Of a stretch of 64,000 nt of DNA, positions 24,863 through 33,581 are shown in pieces. Positions within the stretch are counted from its first letter, which is position 1. The number at the start of each line of letters is the position of its first letter. Both the position numbers and the translations under genes were made by a program. This stretch comes from Burkholderia sp. SRS-46 (GTDB lineage: Bacteria; Pseudomonadota; Gammaproteobacteria; Burkholderiales; Burkholderiaceae): assembly GCF_004343775.1 (NCBI RefSeq), contig NZ_PTXL01000002.1:124001-188000 (forward strand), read 5' to 3'. Below the pieces are notes generated by a model. It was not told the origin of the DNA. It worked only from the letters and a program-made list of their open reading frames with translations, and did not search any database.

Positions 24863-25898
24863 ACTCGACGGATGCGACGAGCCGCGCCACCCGCGCCTCG
24901 ATCGCCGCATTCGAGCCGACGATCGCGAGCGACGACGCCATGATCCGGTAGATGCGCTTGCGCGGCACCTTGGCGGGCCGAGCCGGGTCGAGCCACGCGT
25001 CGTGGCCGGCCACCAGCTCGAACGTCTCGAGGCCGATCAGGATCGGCCACAGGCACGCGAGGCGCAGCCGCACGAAGCGGCGCGGAATCGCAACGGTATA
25101 CCGGCACGCGTCGCGATACTGCGCGAGCGCGACGCGCAGCAGGTCGACCAGCACGCCGCGCGCGCGCGACGACGCGTCCGGCGACAGCAGGTCGTCGACG
25201 CCGAGCCCGTGCGCGGCCAGCACCTCCTGCGGCAGGTAGCAGCGGCCAATCCGCAGATCCTTCGCGCAGTCGCGCAGGATATTGGTCATCTGCAGCGCCT
25301 TGCCGAAGCGGATGCCCTTCTCGTGCATGTCCGGCAAGTCCCAGCGCCGCGCGGCCCGCGTGTGCATGCCGGTCATGGCGGTCCAGAACTCGCCGACGCA
25401 GCCGGCGACGAGATACGTATAGCGGTCGAGCGCGTCGCGCGACGGCAGCGCGACCACCTGCCCCGCCTGCTCGTCCGGGAACGTGCGCAGGTCGAACTCC
25501 ATTCCCGACGTCAGCGTCGCGACGACCTTGCGGATCGCCGCGCTGTCGGCGTCCGTCTGCGCGCGCAGCAGCGCGAGCATCGGCGGCATCGAGCCGAGCA
25601 GCACGTGCTCGTGGGAATCCGTCTGCATCCGCATCACGTCTTCGAGCGCGCGCGACAGCGCGACGCCGTCGTCGAGCTGCTCGACGTTCTCCCGCAACTG
25701 CGTCAGCAGCGCCGCGCGGCGGTCCGGCGCGACGAGCGCGGTGTCCGCGATCGTGTCGGCCGCGCGCGCCAGCAGGTATGCGAGGCCGACCGGGTCGCGC
25801 ATGCCGTCCGGCAGCACGCGCAGCGTCAGGTAGAAGGAGCGGGAAACGTTCTTGAGGAGTTCGCCGAGCAGGTAGGCGGGATCGGTATGGGTCGTCAT
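24849..25898 (-). CDS. Squalene/phytoene synthase family protein
   Basis: 349 residues from the ATG at 25898; the frame extends upstream only as an Arg/Pro-rich shadow. Trans-isoprenyl diphosphate synthase (head-to-head) with both Asp-rich motifs: D48-TIA-D52 in ARAADTIADT and D210-CAK-D214 in NILRDCAKDL. The segment VSRSFYLTLRVLP is also conserved. It condenses two prenyl diphosphates, probably farnesyl-PP to squalene or a related C30 product. It stands alone, without hopanoid (hpnC/D/E, shc) or carotenoid genes beside it, so the product is uncertain. The coding sequence ends inside an 8-bp tandem repeat. Confidence 0.88.
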   Translation of the reverse strand: MTTHTDPAYLLGELLKNVSRSFYLTLRVLPDGMRDPVGLAYLLARAADTIADTALVAPDRRAALLTQLRENVEQLDDGVALSRALEDVMRMQTDSHEHVLLGSMPPMLALLRAQTDADSAAIRKVVATLTSGMEFDLRTFPDEQAGQVVALPSRDALDRYTYLVAGCVGEFWTAMTGMHTRAARRWDLPDMHEKGIRFGKALQMTNILRDCAKDLRIGRCYLPQEVLAAHGLGVDDLLSPDASSRARGVLVDLLRVALAQYRDACRYTVAIPRRFVRLRLACLWPILIGLETFELVAGHDAWLDPARPAKVPRKRIYRIMASSLAIVGSNAAIEARVARLVASVESLIR

Positions 25899-26279
25899 GG
25901 GTCCGGAAAATTCGGCGGGACCGCGCGCCGGACGCGCGCGGCATCCTGCGCCCGCCCCCGCCCGCGAGTCGCCGCATCGCCCGGGGCGGGCAGGCAGGCA
26001 AGCGCGCCTGCCCGCCCCGGCGATGCAAAAGTCCCGCAAGTTTAGTGCATCCGGCGCAAGACCCGGCCAAGGGCAGCATCGCGACCACCGCCGGGGCCCG
26101 CCTCCGGCCGTGGCCGGCCGCCGATCGAATCGACGAGAAAGCCTCGAGTAATACATATGTAATGATCCGATGAGACGATCGCGTCCCGTTCGGGATCGGT
26201 TACATCTCCGCACCAATGGCGCGCGAATCGTCCCGAAACCGTCTCATTCCAACCACACCGTTTCCGAAGGTTCATCGAC
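25899..26279. other. Intergenic region with divergent promoters
   Basis: 381 bases between the synthase and the phosphodiesterase genes. tacatatgta at 26152-26161 is a perfect 10-base palindrome in an AT-rich patch and could be a regulator site or part of the rightward promoter. The remainder is GC-rich without a gene. Confidence 0.45.
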
Positions 26280-27425
26280 ATGTTCTTCAAGCGCTCGTTC
26301 GTCCACCGCTGCGTCCCGCTCGCCTGTGCCGCCACGTTCCTGCTCGCCGGCTGCGGCGGTGACGACGACGTCACGTCGGACCCCACGCAGCCGATTTCCG
26401 CCAAGGTGCAGGTGGTCGGCCATCGCGGCGCGAGCGCGCTGCGCCCCGAGCACACGCTGGCGTCGTACCGCAAGGCGATCGAGGACGGCGCCGACGTGAT
26501 CGAGCCCGACCTGGTTTCCACCAGCGACGGCGTGCTCGTCGCGCGCCACGAGAACGAGATTTCCGGCACGACGAACGTGTCGGCGCTGCCGCAGTTCGCG
26601 AGCCGCAAGACGACCAAGACGATCGACGGCGTGCAGCTGACCGGCTGGTTCACCGAGGACTTCACGCTCGCCGAGCTGAAGACGCTGCGCGCCCGCGAGC
26701 GCATTCCGCAGATCCGCCCGGCGAACACCGCGTACAACGACCAGTTCGAGATTCCGACGTTCGACGAGATCGTCGCGCTCGCGAAGCAGATGTCCGGCCA
26801 GGTCGGCCGCACGATCCACCTGTATCCGGAAACCAAGCACCCGACCTACTTCCAGTCGATCGGCCTGCCGCTCGAGAACCGTCTCGTCGATGCGCTCCTC
26901 AAGGATCCGTATACCGCGACCACCGCGACCATCTACATCCAGTCGTTCGAGGTCGCGAACCTGAAGACGATCCGCAACCGGATCGGCGCGAGCCAGCCGA
27001 ACTGGAAGCTCGTGCAGCTGATGGACGATGCCGCGCAGCGCCCGTACGACTTCGTGAAGGCGAACGACAAGCGCACCTATGGCGACCTGTCGACGCGTGA
27101 CGGCATGCGCGAGGTCGCGACCTACGCGAACGGCGTCGGGCCGTACAAGACGTCGATCATCGCGGTGAACGCCGACGGCACGCTGCAGCCGCCGTCGCAG
27201 TACGTGCGCTACGCGCACGAGGCCGGCCTCGTCGTGCACCCGTACACGTTCCGGCCGGAAAACAACTTCCTGCCGGCCTCGCTGAAGGACGGCGGCGCGG
27301 CGAGCGCGCGCAACACCGCCGGCTCGGTGCGCGAGATCCAGGCGTACCTGCGCGCGGGGATCGACGGCTTCTTCACCGACGATCCGGCGGTCGGCCGCAC
27401 GGCGGTGGATACCTTCAAGCGCTGA
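26280..27425 (+). CDS. Glycerophosphodiester phosphodiesterase, lipoprotein (GlpQ-like)
   Basis: 381 residues with a lipoprotein signal ending LLAGC, followed by a Gly/Asp linker. The GDPD barrel is clear: VVGHRGASALRPEHTLASYRKAI carries the catalytic H-R and the E-x-T motif, IEPDLVSTSDGVLVARHE carries the metal-binding E-x-D and second catalytic His, and FTDDPAVG closes the barrel. It hydrolyses glycerophosphodiesters from phospholipid breakdown to glycerol-3-phosphate plus an alcohol, here at the envelope. Length and layout match the periplasmic GlpQ type. Confidence 0.94.
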   Translation: MFFKRSFVHRCVPLACAATFLLAGCGGDDDVTSDPTQPISAKVQVVGHRGASALRPEHTLASYRKAIEDGADVIEPDLVSTSDGVLVARHENEISGTTNVSALPQFASRKTTKTIDGVQLTGWFTEDFTLAELKTLRARERIPQIRPANTAYNDQFEIPTFDEIVALAKQMSGQVGRTIHLYPETKHPTYFQSIGLPLENRLVDALLKDPYTATTATIYIQSFEVANLKTIRNRIGASQPNWKLVQLMDDAAQRPYDFVKANDKRTYGDLSTRDGMREVATYANGVGPYKTSIIAVNADGTLQPPSQYVRYAHEAGLVVHPYTFRPENNFLPASLKDGGAASARNTAGSVREIQAYLRAGIDGFFTDDPAVGRTAVDTFKR

Positions 27426-27435
27426 TCGTCGCGCG

Positions 27436-27468
27436 CTGACGCGCGGCGGCCCATGCGCCGCGCGTCAG
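27436..27468. terminator. Bidirectional stem-loop between convergent genes
   Basis: A perfect 13-bp stem (ctgacgcgcggcg / cgccgcgcgtcag) with a 7-base loop lies between the phosphodiesterase and rhodanese genes and covers the rhodanese stop codon. It has no long T-tract, so efficiency is uncertain. Confidence 0.6.
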
Positions 27469-29099
27469 ATCACGCGGAAGTGGTGCGTGCCGTCCCGCTT
27501 CAGCTGGTCGACGAGCCCGAACTCCCAATCCAGGTACGCCTGCATCGCGGCCGCCGCGTTGTCGGTGCCTTCATACGGCCGCCGGTAGCGGTCGACGCGC
27601 GGCGACGCGAGCCGCGTCTCGCCCGTTTCGAGCGACAGGCCCGCCGCGATCCACGCGGTGGTGCCGCCGGTCAGCACCGCGATGTCGGCCGACGCCGGCA
27701 GCAGGCCGCGCGCGTCGGCCGCCGCGAACCGCGCGAGCTGGCTCGAGCCGCAGGTGAACACGTAGCGCCGCGCGGCCGGAATCGCCGCGAGCGCGTCGCG
27801 CAGTTGCGCGCGCACCGCGAACCACGCGCCCGGAATGTGGCGCTTCACGTAGTTCGCGCTGGCCGTCACGTCGACGAGCGCGATGTCGTCCGGCGCCGCA
27901 TCGCGCAGCCAGCCCGCCAGCGTCGCGGGCGACACTTCCGCCACCTCGGGCGCGGCCGGCGCCGCGCGCAGCGGCTCGCCGGTCTCGCCGAACGCGTGCG
28001 CGCCGGCCGGCTCGACCACCCGCACGTCCCAGCCCATCTGCGCGAGCCACGACGCGGTCATGTCCGCGCGCACGCCGTCGTCGTCCGCCAGCACGATCCG
28101 CGCGCCGCGCACCGGCGCATGATGGTCGGTCTCCTGCACGAGCTGGCCGCCCGGCGTGCTCAGGAAACCCGGCAGATGGCCGGCCGCATATTCGTCGGGC
28201 GTGCGCACGTCGAAGCGGTACAGCGTGCGGCCCGGCGCCGCGAGCGCCGCCACGTCGGCCAGCGCGATGCGCGGCACGCCGGCGCGCTCGGCCACCGCCC
28301 GCGCGGCGCGGCGCGCGTCGGCGCGCTGCGCCGCGTCGATCTCGTCCGGGAAGCGCCGCGCCGCGCCGTGTTCGAGCGCCTGCCCGGCCAGCGTCCAGCC
28401 GATCGTCCCATTGCGCAGCGCCGCGACCGGGTTCGGCAGGCCCGCGTTGATCAGCGACTGCGTGCCGATGATGCTGCGCGTGCGGCCCGCGCAATTGACG
28501 ACCACCTGCGTGGCCGGGTCCGGCGCGAGCGCGCGCACGCGCAGCACGAGTTCCGCACCCGGCACGCTGGTCGAGGTCGGGATGTTCATCGTCTGGTATT
28601 CGTCGAAGCGGCGCGCGTCGACGATCACGACGTCCGCGCGCGTGTCGATCAGCGCCCGCACCTGCTGCGCGGACAGCGACGGCGTATGCCGCTCGGCCTC
28701 GACCCATTCGCCGAACGACTTGCTCGGCACGTTGACGTCGATGAACAGCTCGCCGCCCGCGTCGCGCCAGCCCGCGAGGCCGCCGTCGAGCAGCCGCACG
28801 TCCGTGTAGCCGAGCCGCGCGAGCGTCGCGGCCGCACGCGGCGCGAGATCCTCGCCGCCGGCGTCGCCATAGACGACGATCGGCGTGTCGCGGCGCGGAA
28901 TCCGCGTCCACGCGTCGAGCTCGAGCTTCGACAGCGGAAAGTTGGCGGCCCACAGCGGATGGCCGTGCGCGTACGGGTCTTCCTCGCGCACGTCGAGCAG
29001 CGCGATCTCCTCGCCGGCGAGCAGGCGGGCGCGCACGTCGTGATACGACGCGGCGGCGAAACGTTGGGCGAGTTGGGTGGGTTCAGCGGGTTGCGTCAC
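27465..29099 (-). CDS. Four-domain rhodanese-related sulfurtransferase
   Basis: 544 residues built of four rhodanese domains (about 15-115, 140-240, 275-365, 385-480) plus a C-terminal tail. Only domains 2 and 4 keep the persulfide-forming Cys (C203 in VVNCAGRTRS, C450 in VFTCGSSQ). In domain 1 the loop reads VVYGDAGGED and in domain 3 VLADDDGVRA, both without Cys. Rhodaneses move sulfane sulfur between thiols. The GTG start has no strong ribosome-binding site and lies 63 bases after a cysteine dioxygenase-like gene, so the pair is probably co-transcribed and acts in cysteine or thiol sulfur breakdown. Confidence 0.92.
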   Translation of the reverse strand: MTQPAEPTQLAQRFAAASYHDVRARLLAGEEIALLDVREEDPYAHGHPLWAANFPLSKLELDAWTRIPRRDTPIVVYGDAGGEDLAPRAAATLARLGYTDVRLLDGGLAGWRDAGGELFIDVNVPSKSFGEWVEAERHTPSLSAQQVRALIDTRADVVIVDARRFDEYQTMNIPTSTSVPGAELVLRVRALAPDPATQVVVNCAGRTRSIIGTQSLINAGLPNPVAALRNGTIGWTLAGQALEHGAARRFPDEIDAAQRADARRAARAVAERAGVPRIALADVAALAAPGRTLYRFDVRTPDEYAAGHLPGFLSTPGGQLVQETDHHAPVRGARIVLADDDGVRADMTASWLAQMGWDVRVVEPAGAHAFGETGEPLRAAPAAPEVAEVSPATLAGWLRDAAPDDIALVDVTASANYVKRHIPGAWFAVRAQLRDALAAIPAARRYVFTCGSSQLARFAAADARGLLPASADIAVLTGGTTAWIAAGLSLETGETRLASPRVDRYRRPYEGTDNAAAAMQAYLDWEFGLVDQLKRDGTHHFRVI

Positions 29100-29162
29100 G
29101 ATGTCGGATGAAGTCGATGAGGAAAGTGGATGGAATCTTGCGCCGCGCGAGCCGGCGGCGCG

Positions 29163-29729
29163 TCATGCATTCGAATAGCCGGACACGAACGGCTTCACGG
29201 TGCCGTCCTCGAGATAGACGGCGCGCTCGACCGTGCCGATGTCCGCGCCGTACACGTGGATGCTGATCGACACCTGGTCGGCGAACGCGTTGCTCACGCG
29301 ATGGATGTCGCCGATGCGCGGCGACACGGCCTCGACCTGCCCCGGCCGCAGCCGCACCGCGTCGCCCGCCGGCACCGGCCGCCCGGCCGCGTCGAGCCGG
29401 TAAGGCTGCGAGAACTCGCCGCCGCGCAGCATCCCGATCAGCCCCCACACGGTATGGTCGTGGATCGGCGTGGCCTGCCCCGGCCCCCACACGAAGCTGA
29501 CGACGGAGAACCGCGCGTGCGGATCGAGATGCAGCAGGTACTGGCGGTAGCGCGCCGGGTCGGGCTGCGCGAACGCGTCGGGCAGCCAGTCGTCGTGCGC
29601 GACGAGCGCGGCCAGCAGCGCGCCGCCCTCGCTCAGGATGCGCGCCTCGTCCGCGCCGGACGCGAGCAGCGCGTCCAGGCCGTCGACGAGCGGGCGCAGC
29701 GGCGTTTGCTGCAACGTAGCCGTATTCAT
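29163..29729 (-). CDS. Cysteine dioxygenase family protein (thiol dioxygenase)
   Basis: 188 residues from the ATG at 29729 (gagg before it). Cupin-fold mononuclear iron enzyme. The three-His site is visible as H90-x-H92 in PGQATPIHDHTVWGLIG and H143 in GDIHRVSN, with a conserved Tyr in IHVYGADI. Such enzymes oxidise cysteine or 3-mercaptopropionate to the sulfinic acid with O2; sequence alone does not separate the two. It is followed by the rhodanese gene and is divergent from a LysR gene 78 bases away, a likely regulator. Confidence 0.9.
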   Translation of the reverse strand: MNTATLQQTPLRPLVDGLDALLASGADEARILSEGGALLAALVAHDDWLPDAFAQPDPARYRQYLLHLDPHARFSVVSFVWGPGQATPIHDHTVWGLIGMLRGGEFSQPYRLDAAGRPVPAGDAVRLRPGQVEAVSPRIGDIHRVSNAFADQVSISIHVYGADIGTVERAVYLEDGTVKPFVSGYSNA

Positions 29730-29807
29730 CGGTTGCCTCTTCGAATAAGATGAGTCGCGAATATGATGGATCGTCATGATGCACCTGAAAGACCATGCAG
29801 AACAAAC

Positions 29808-30728
29808 ATGAAAATTAGCGATATCGACGCTTTTGCAGCGGTCGTCCGCTGCCAGACCCTCAGCCAGGCGGCGGCCGAGCTGGGGATGACGCAGCCGGCG
29901 ATCACGCGGCGCGTGCAGAACCTCGAGGAAGCGCTCGGCGTGGTGCTGCTCGACCGCAACACGAAACCGCCGCGCCCGACCGACATCGGCCGGCAGGTGT
30001 TCGAGCAATGCCGCGCAATCCTGCGCGAGGTCGACGCGCTGCGCGAGCTGACCGCCGGCCAGTTGCCGCCCGCCGGCGAATTCCGCATCGGGCTCACGCA
30101 GGGCCTCGGCGAGCTGATGCTGCCCGGCCTGATCGCGCGGCTCGGCGAACACTGGCCCGCGCTTGCGCCGCTGGTGACCACCGCGTGGGGCGGCGCGCTC
30201 GTCGAGCGGGTCGCGCGGCGCGAGCTCGATGCGGCGCTCGTGTTCCTCGCGCGCGAGATGGTGCTGCCGCCGCAGGTCGAAGCCGACCGGCTGCTGACCA
30301 CGCGGCTCGTCGCGATCGGCCGACGCGGCGACTGGCCGCGCCGCAGCTACCGGCTCGCCGACTGCCATGCGCGCGGCTGGGTGCTGAACCCGGACGGCTG
30401 CGGCTTCCGCGCGGGCCTGCGGCGCGCGCTCGACACGCACGGGCTGCCGCTGCGCGTCACGCTCGACACGTTCGGCCGCGATTTGCAGTTGCAGAGCGTC
30501 GCGAACGGCGTCGGGCTCGGGTTGATGCCGCTGCCGCTCGTCGAGCAGAGCCCGCTGCGCGACGCGCTCGACATCGTGCCGCTCGCCGATTTCAAGCCGC
30601 AGATCGACCTGTGGCTGCTCATGCGGCACGACGCGGCCCGCTTCGCCGCGCCGCTCGCGGCGATCGCCGGGCACGCGCGCGCGGCGTTCGACCTGCCGGC
30701 GCGCGCGGGCGATGAAGCCGCCGCGTAA
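29808..30728 (+). CDS. LysR-family regulator, CysB/Cbl-like style
   Basis: 306 residues from the ATG at 29808. The N-terminal helix-turn-helix reads ISDIDAFAAVVRCQTLSQAAAELGMTQPAITRRVQNLEEALG, then a LysR effector domain. It is divergent from the thiol dioxygenase/rhodanese operon across a 78-base gap, the usual LysR arrangement, so I infer that it controls that operon, probably with a sulfur compound as effector. Its 3' end converges on the acyl-CoA dehydrogenase-like gene, with a 7-bp stem-loop at 30768-30786 between them. Confidence 0.9.
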   Translation: MKISDIDAFAAVVRCQTLSQAAAELGMTQPAITRRVQNLEEALGVVLLDRNTKPPRPTDIGRQVFEQCRAILREVDALRELTAGQLPPAGEFRIGLTQGLGELMLPGLIARLGEHWPALAPLVTTAWGGALVERVARRELDAALVFLAREMVLPPQVEADRLLTTRLVAIGRRGDWPRRSYRLADCHARGWVLNPDGCGFRAGLRRALDTHGLPLRVTLDTFGRDLQLQSVANGVGLGLMPLPLVEQSPLRDALDIVPLADFKPQIDLWLLMRHDAARFAAPLAAIAGHARAAFDLPARAGDEAAA

Positions 30729-30812
30729 CGGCAGCGGCGGGCAACGGCGGGTAACGATGACGCTCCGCCGGGCCTGCACGGCCCGGCCGTGCCGAGGGCC
30801 GCGCCGCGCGGC

Positions 30813-32090
30813 TCACGCGCCATCGCCGCGCGCCGCGTCGAGCGCCGCCCGCCCCGCCGCGACGGCGATCGCATCGTCCTGCGGCGTATGCACGCGGCTG
30901 CACAGCACGTCGCGGTAATAGCGTTCCAGCGGATTGCCGCGGCTCAGCCCGTGATTGCCCGACAGCTTCAACGCCTGCTCGACCGTGCGGATCGCGTGGT
31001 CGGTCACGGTTCGCTTGACGAGCCCGCTCGTCGTCACCGGGGGCGGCGCGCCGGCGTCGGTGCGCGAGATCGCGTCGTCGAGCAGCACGCGGTTCGCGTG
31101 CAGCCAGCCTTCGAGCTCGCCAATCGCCTCCTGCACGCGCGGCAACGTCGCGAGCGGCGCGCCGAGCCCGCTCGGCGCACGCGTCGCGACGAATTCGATC
31201 ACCCAGTCGCGCGCCGCCCGAGCGATCGCGTCGTACAGGCTGCCGAGCAGCACGACCATCCACGCCTGCTGGTCCGCGTGCGCGTCGAGATCCGCGTGGC
31301 TCGCCGCCGACACCGCCCACGCGTCGGGCGGGCGCACGTCCACCGCGTGCCCGGCCGGCAGCCGGACGTCGTCGAATACGACTTCATGGCTGCCCGACGC
31401 GCGCAGGCCGAGATGATCCCAGCTCTCGATCACGCGGATGCCCGCGTCGTCGCCGCCGGAAACGCGCGGCACGAGAAACACGCCGACCCGCGGCTCGGGC
31501 TCGTCGGTGCGCGCCCACACGGCGAGCCAGCGCAGCGCCGGGATGCCGGTGCTGTACAGCTTGTGGCCGGACAGCCGCCAGCCGTCGCCATCGCGGCGCG
31601 CCACCGTCTCGGGCAGCCCGCCGCGCGCGGGCGAGCCGAGCGCCGGCTCGACCCGCAGCGCGTTGATCAGCGCGCCGTCGGCCACCGCGCTGTCGAACAC
31701 CGCGCGCCGCGCCGTGTCGGGCCAGCGGCTGTCCGCGCGGCCGAGCGCGCGGTGCTGCAGGTACGTCATCGTCAGGACCAGCGCGGTGGCCGGATCGGCC
31801 CGCGCGACCGCCGCGACGATCCGGCTCGCCTGCGCGAGCGTCGCGCCCGCGCCGCCGTGCTCGCGCGGCACGACCTGCGCGATCAGTCCCGCGCGATGCA
31901 GCCGAGCGAAGTTCTCGTGCGGAAAGCGGCCGTGCCGGTCGTTGCGCGCGGCGTCGGCGGCCAGTTCGGGCGCGATGCGATCGAGCAGCGCGGCAACGCG
32001 CGCGTCGTTGGCCGGCAGGTGGCGCAGCGGCTGCGGCTGCAAAGGCGGCGGGGAAACGGCAAGGCTGGCAGGCATCGGGACGGATTCCAT
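30813..32090 (-). CDS. Acyl-CoA dehydrogenase family flavoprotein, SfnB/DszC-like
   Basis: 425 residues (the ATG at 32075 is a second possible start; neither has a strong ribosome-binding site). The three-part acyl-CoA dehydrogenase fold is visible: N-terminal helices (RLHRAGLIAQVVPREHGGAGATL), a beta domain (GWRLSGHKLYSTGIPALRW) and a C-terminal helical domain (LSGNHGLSRGNPLERYYRDVLCSRVHTP). The HxP ending resembles SfnB and the DszC/monooxygenase branch, not beta-oxidation enzymes. It is divergent from an SsuD-like monooxygenase operon, supporting a role in organosulfur (sulfone or sulfonate) use. Confidence 0.86.
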   Translation of the reverse strand: MESVPMPASLAVSPPPLQPQPLRHLPANDARVAALLDRIAPELAADAARNDRHGRFPHENFARLHRAGLIAQVVPREHGGAGATLAQASRIVAAVARADPATALVLTMTYLQHRALGRADSRWPDTARRAVFDSAVADGALINALRVEPALGSPARGGLPETVARRDGDGWRLSGHKLYSTGIPALRWLAVWARTDEPEPRVGVFLVPRVSGGDDAGIRVIESWDHLGLRASGSHEVVFDDVRLPAGHAVDVRPPDAWAVSAASHADLDAHADQQAWMVVLLGSLYDAIARAARDWVIEFVATRAPSGLGAPLATLPRVQEAIGELEGWLHANRVLLDDAISRTDAGAPPPVTTSGLVKRTVTDHAIRTVEQALKLSGNHGLSRGNPLERYYRDVLCSRVHTPQDDAIAVAAGRAALDAARGDGA

Positions 32091-32473
32091 CGGTCAGGCG
32101 AAAGCGGAGATCGACCGGTTCGGCGTTGACGCGCGGCGGTCCCGCAGGCCCGCAGGGCTTCGCCCGTCCGGGCCTTGCCTGCCCGACGGGGCGCACTGCC
32201 GGCATCTCCGGCCCGCCCACCGGACACACCCGCGAGACAGGCATCCGGCAGCGATCCCGATCGATCGCGAGCCCACAGCGTAGGCGCGTGGCCAGGCCGA
32301 TCAAACCATGCAAATCTGATATTCAATTCGGTATTGATTATTTCCGTTTCGCATGATCGCGGCAGTAATCTGCGCTCCAGTCCCGCCCGGCGCCGCAGTT
32401 GCACGGCGCATCGGGCGCACCGCATCCGTCCACCCGGCCCGCGCGCCGGGCCGTCCTTGCACCGGAGACCCAG
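32091..32473. promoter_or_regulatory. Divergent promoter region of the sulfonate locus
   Basis: 383 bases between the SfnB-like gene and the monooxygenase operon. A short AT-rich patch at about 32305-32355 (for example tgatattcaattcgg and tattgattatttccg) stands out from GC-rich surroundings and is the best place for promoter and activator binding. I could not find a clear sigma-54 -24/-12 pair. No gene is visible. Confidence 0.45.
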
Positions 32474-33559
32474 ATGAGCGTCGAATTCATCGGCATGATC
32501 CAGAGCCAGAAGCAGTCGGAGATCCACCCGCCGTCCGGCCCCGTGGTCGACCCCGACTACGTGCGCGACTTCGCCCGGGCGCACGAAACGGCCGGCTTCG
32601 ACCGCCTCCTCGTGCCGCACCACTCGACCGGGCCGTCGGCGACGCTGACGATTTCGTACGCGGCCGCCGCGACCGAGCGGATCCACTTCATGCTCGCGCA
32701 TCGCCCGGGCTTCACCACGCCGACGCTCGCCGCGCGCCAGATCGCGACGCTCGACCAGTTCAGCTGCGGCCGGCTCGCGGTGCACATCATCTCCGGCGGC
32801 TCCGATACCGAGCAGCAGGCCGACGGCGATTTCCTCGATCACGACGCCCGCTACGCGCGCACCGACGAATACGTCGGCATCCTGCGGCGGATCTGGACCG
32901 AGACGCGGCCGTTCGACCACGAAGGCGCGCATTACCGCTTCCGCCAGGGCTTCTCCGACGTGAAGCCGTATCAGCAGCCGCACGTGCCGATCTATTTCGG
33001 CGGCGCGTCGGAAGCCGCGCTCGCAGTTGCCGGCAAGCATGCGGACGTCTACGCGCTGTGGGGCGAATCGCTCGACCAGGTGCGCGACCTGACGACGCGC
33101 GTGCGCGCCGAAGCGGCGAAGCACGGCCGGCAGGTGCGCTTCTCGGTGTCGTTCCGCCCGATCCTCGCGGCAACCGAGGACGACGCATGGGCGCGCGCGC
33201 ACCGGATCCTCGACGAAACGCGCCGGCTGCGCGACGCGGCCGGCCTCGGCGCGGGCACCCCGCTGCAGAGTGAAGGCGCGCGCCGCCTGCTCGCGGCCGC
33301 CGAGCGCGGCTCCCGCGTCGACAAGCGGCTGTGGACCGAGATCGCGAAGCTGACCGGCGCGCGCTCGAACTCGACCGCGCTCGTCGGCACGCCCGAGCAG
33401 GTCGCCGACGCGCTGCTCGACTACTACGACCTCGGCGTGACGACATTCCTGATCCGCGGCTTCGATCCGCTCGACGACGCGATCGACTACGGCCGCGAAC
33501 TGATCCCGCGCGTGCGCGCCGCCGTCGCCGCACGCGACGCGGCCCGCCGCGCGGCTTGA
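32474..33559 (+). CDS. LLM-class flavin-dependent monooxygenase, alkanesulfonate monooxygenase (SsuD)-like
   Basis: 361 residues from the ATG at 32474, with ggag upstream. The bacterial luciferase-like barrel shows SsuD features: FDRLLVPHHSTGPSATL, FMLAHRPGFTTPTLAARQ, GRLAVHIISGGSD and PIYFGGASEAAL. With FMNH2 and O2 such enzymes cleave C-S bonds of alkanesulfonates, releasing sulfite and an aldehyde. No NAD(P)H:FMN reductase gene (ssuE/msuE) is present, so reduced flavin must come from elsewhere. It is the first gene of a seven-gene plus-strand run. Confidence 0.91.
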   Translation: MSVEFIGMIQSQKQSEIHPPSGPVVDPDYVRDFARAHETAGFDRLLVPHHSTGPSATLTISYAAAATERIHFMLAHRPGFTTPTLAARQIATLDQFSCGRLAVHIISGGSDTEQQADGDFLDHDARYARTDEYVGILRRIWTETRPFDHEGAHYRFRQGFSDVKPYQQPHVPIYFGGASEAALAVAGKHADVYALWGESLDQVRDLTTRVRAEAAKHGRQVRFSVSFRPILAATEDDAWARAHRILDETRRLRDAAGLGAGTPLQSEGARRLLAAAERGSRVDKRLWTEIAKLTGARSNSTALVGTPEQVADALLDYYDLGVTTFLIRGFDPLDDAIDYGRELIPRVRAAVAARDAARRAA

Positions 33560-33581
33560 CCGGGAACGGAGACGATCACGC

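Noticed and set aside
32091..32473. Sigma-54 promoter for the sulfonate operon
   Set aside because: sfn-type genes often use sigma-54, but I found no GG-N10-GC element with the right flanks upstream of the monooxygenase gene.
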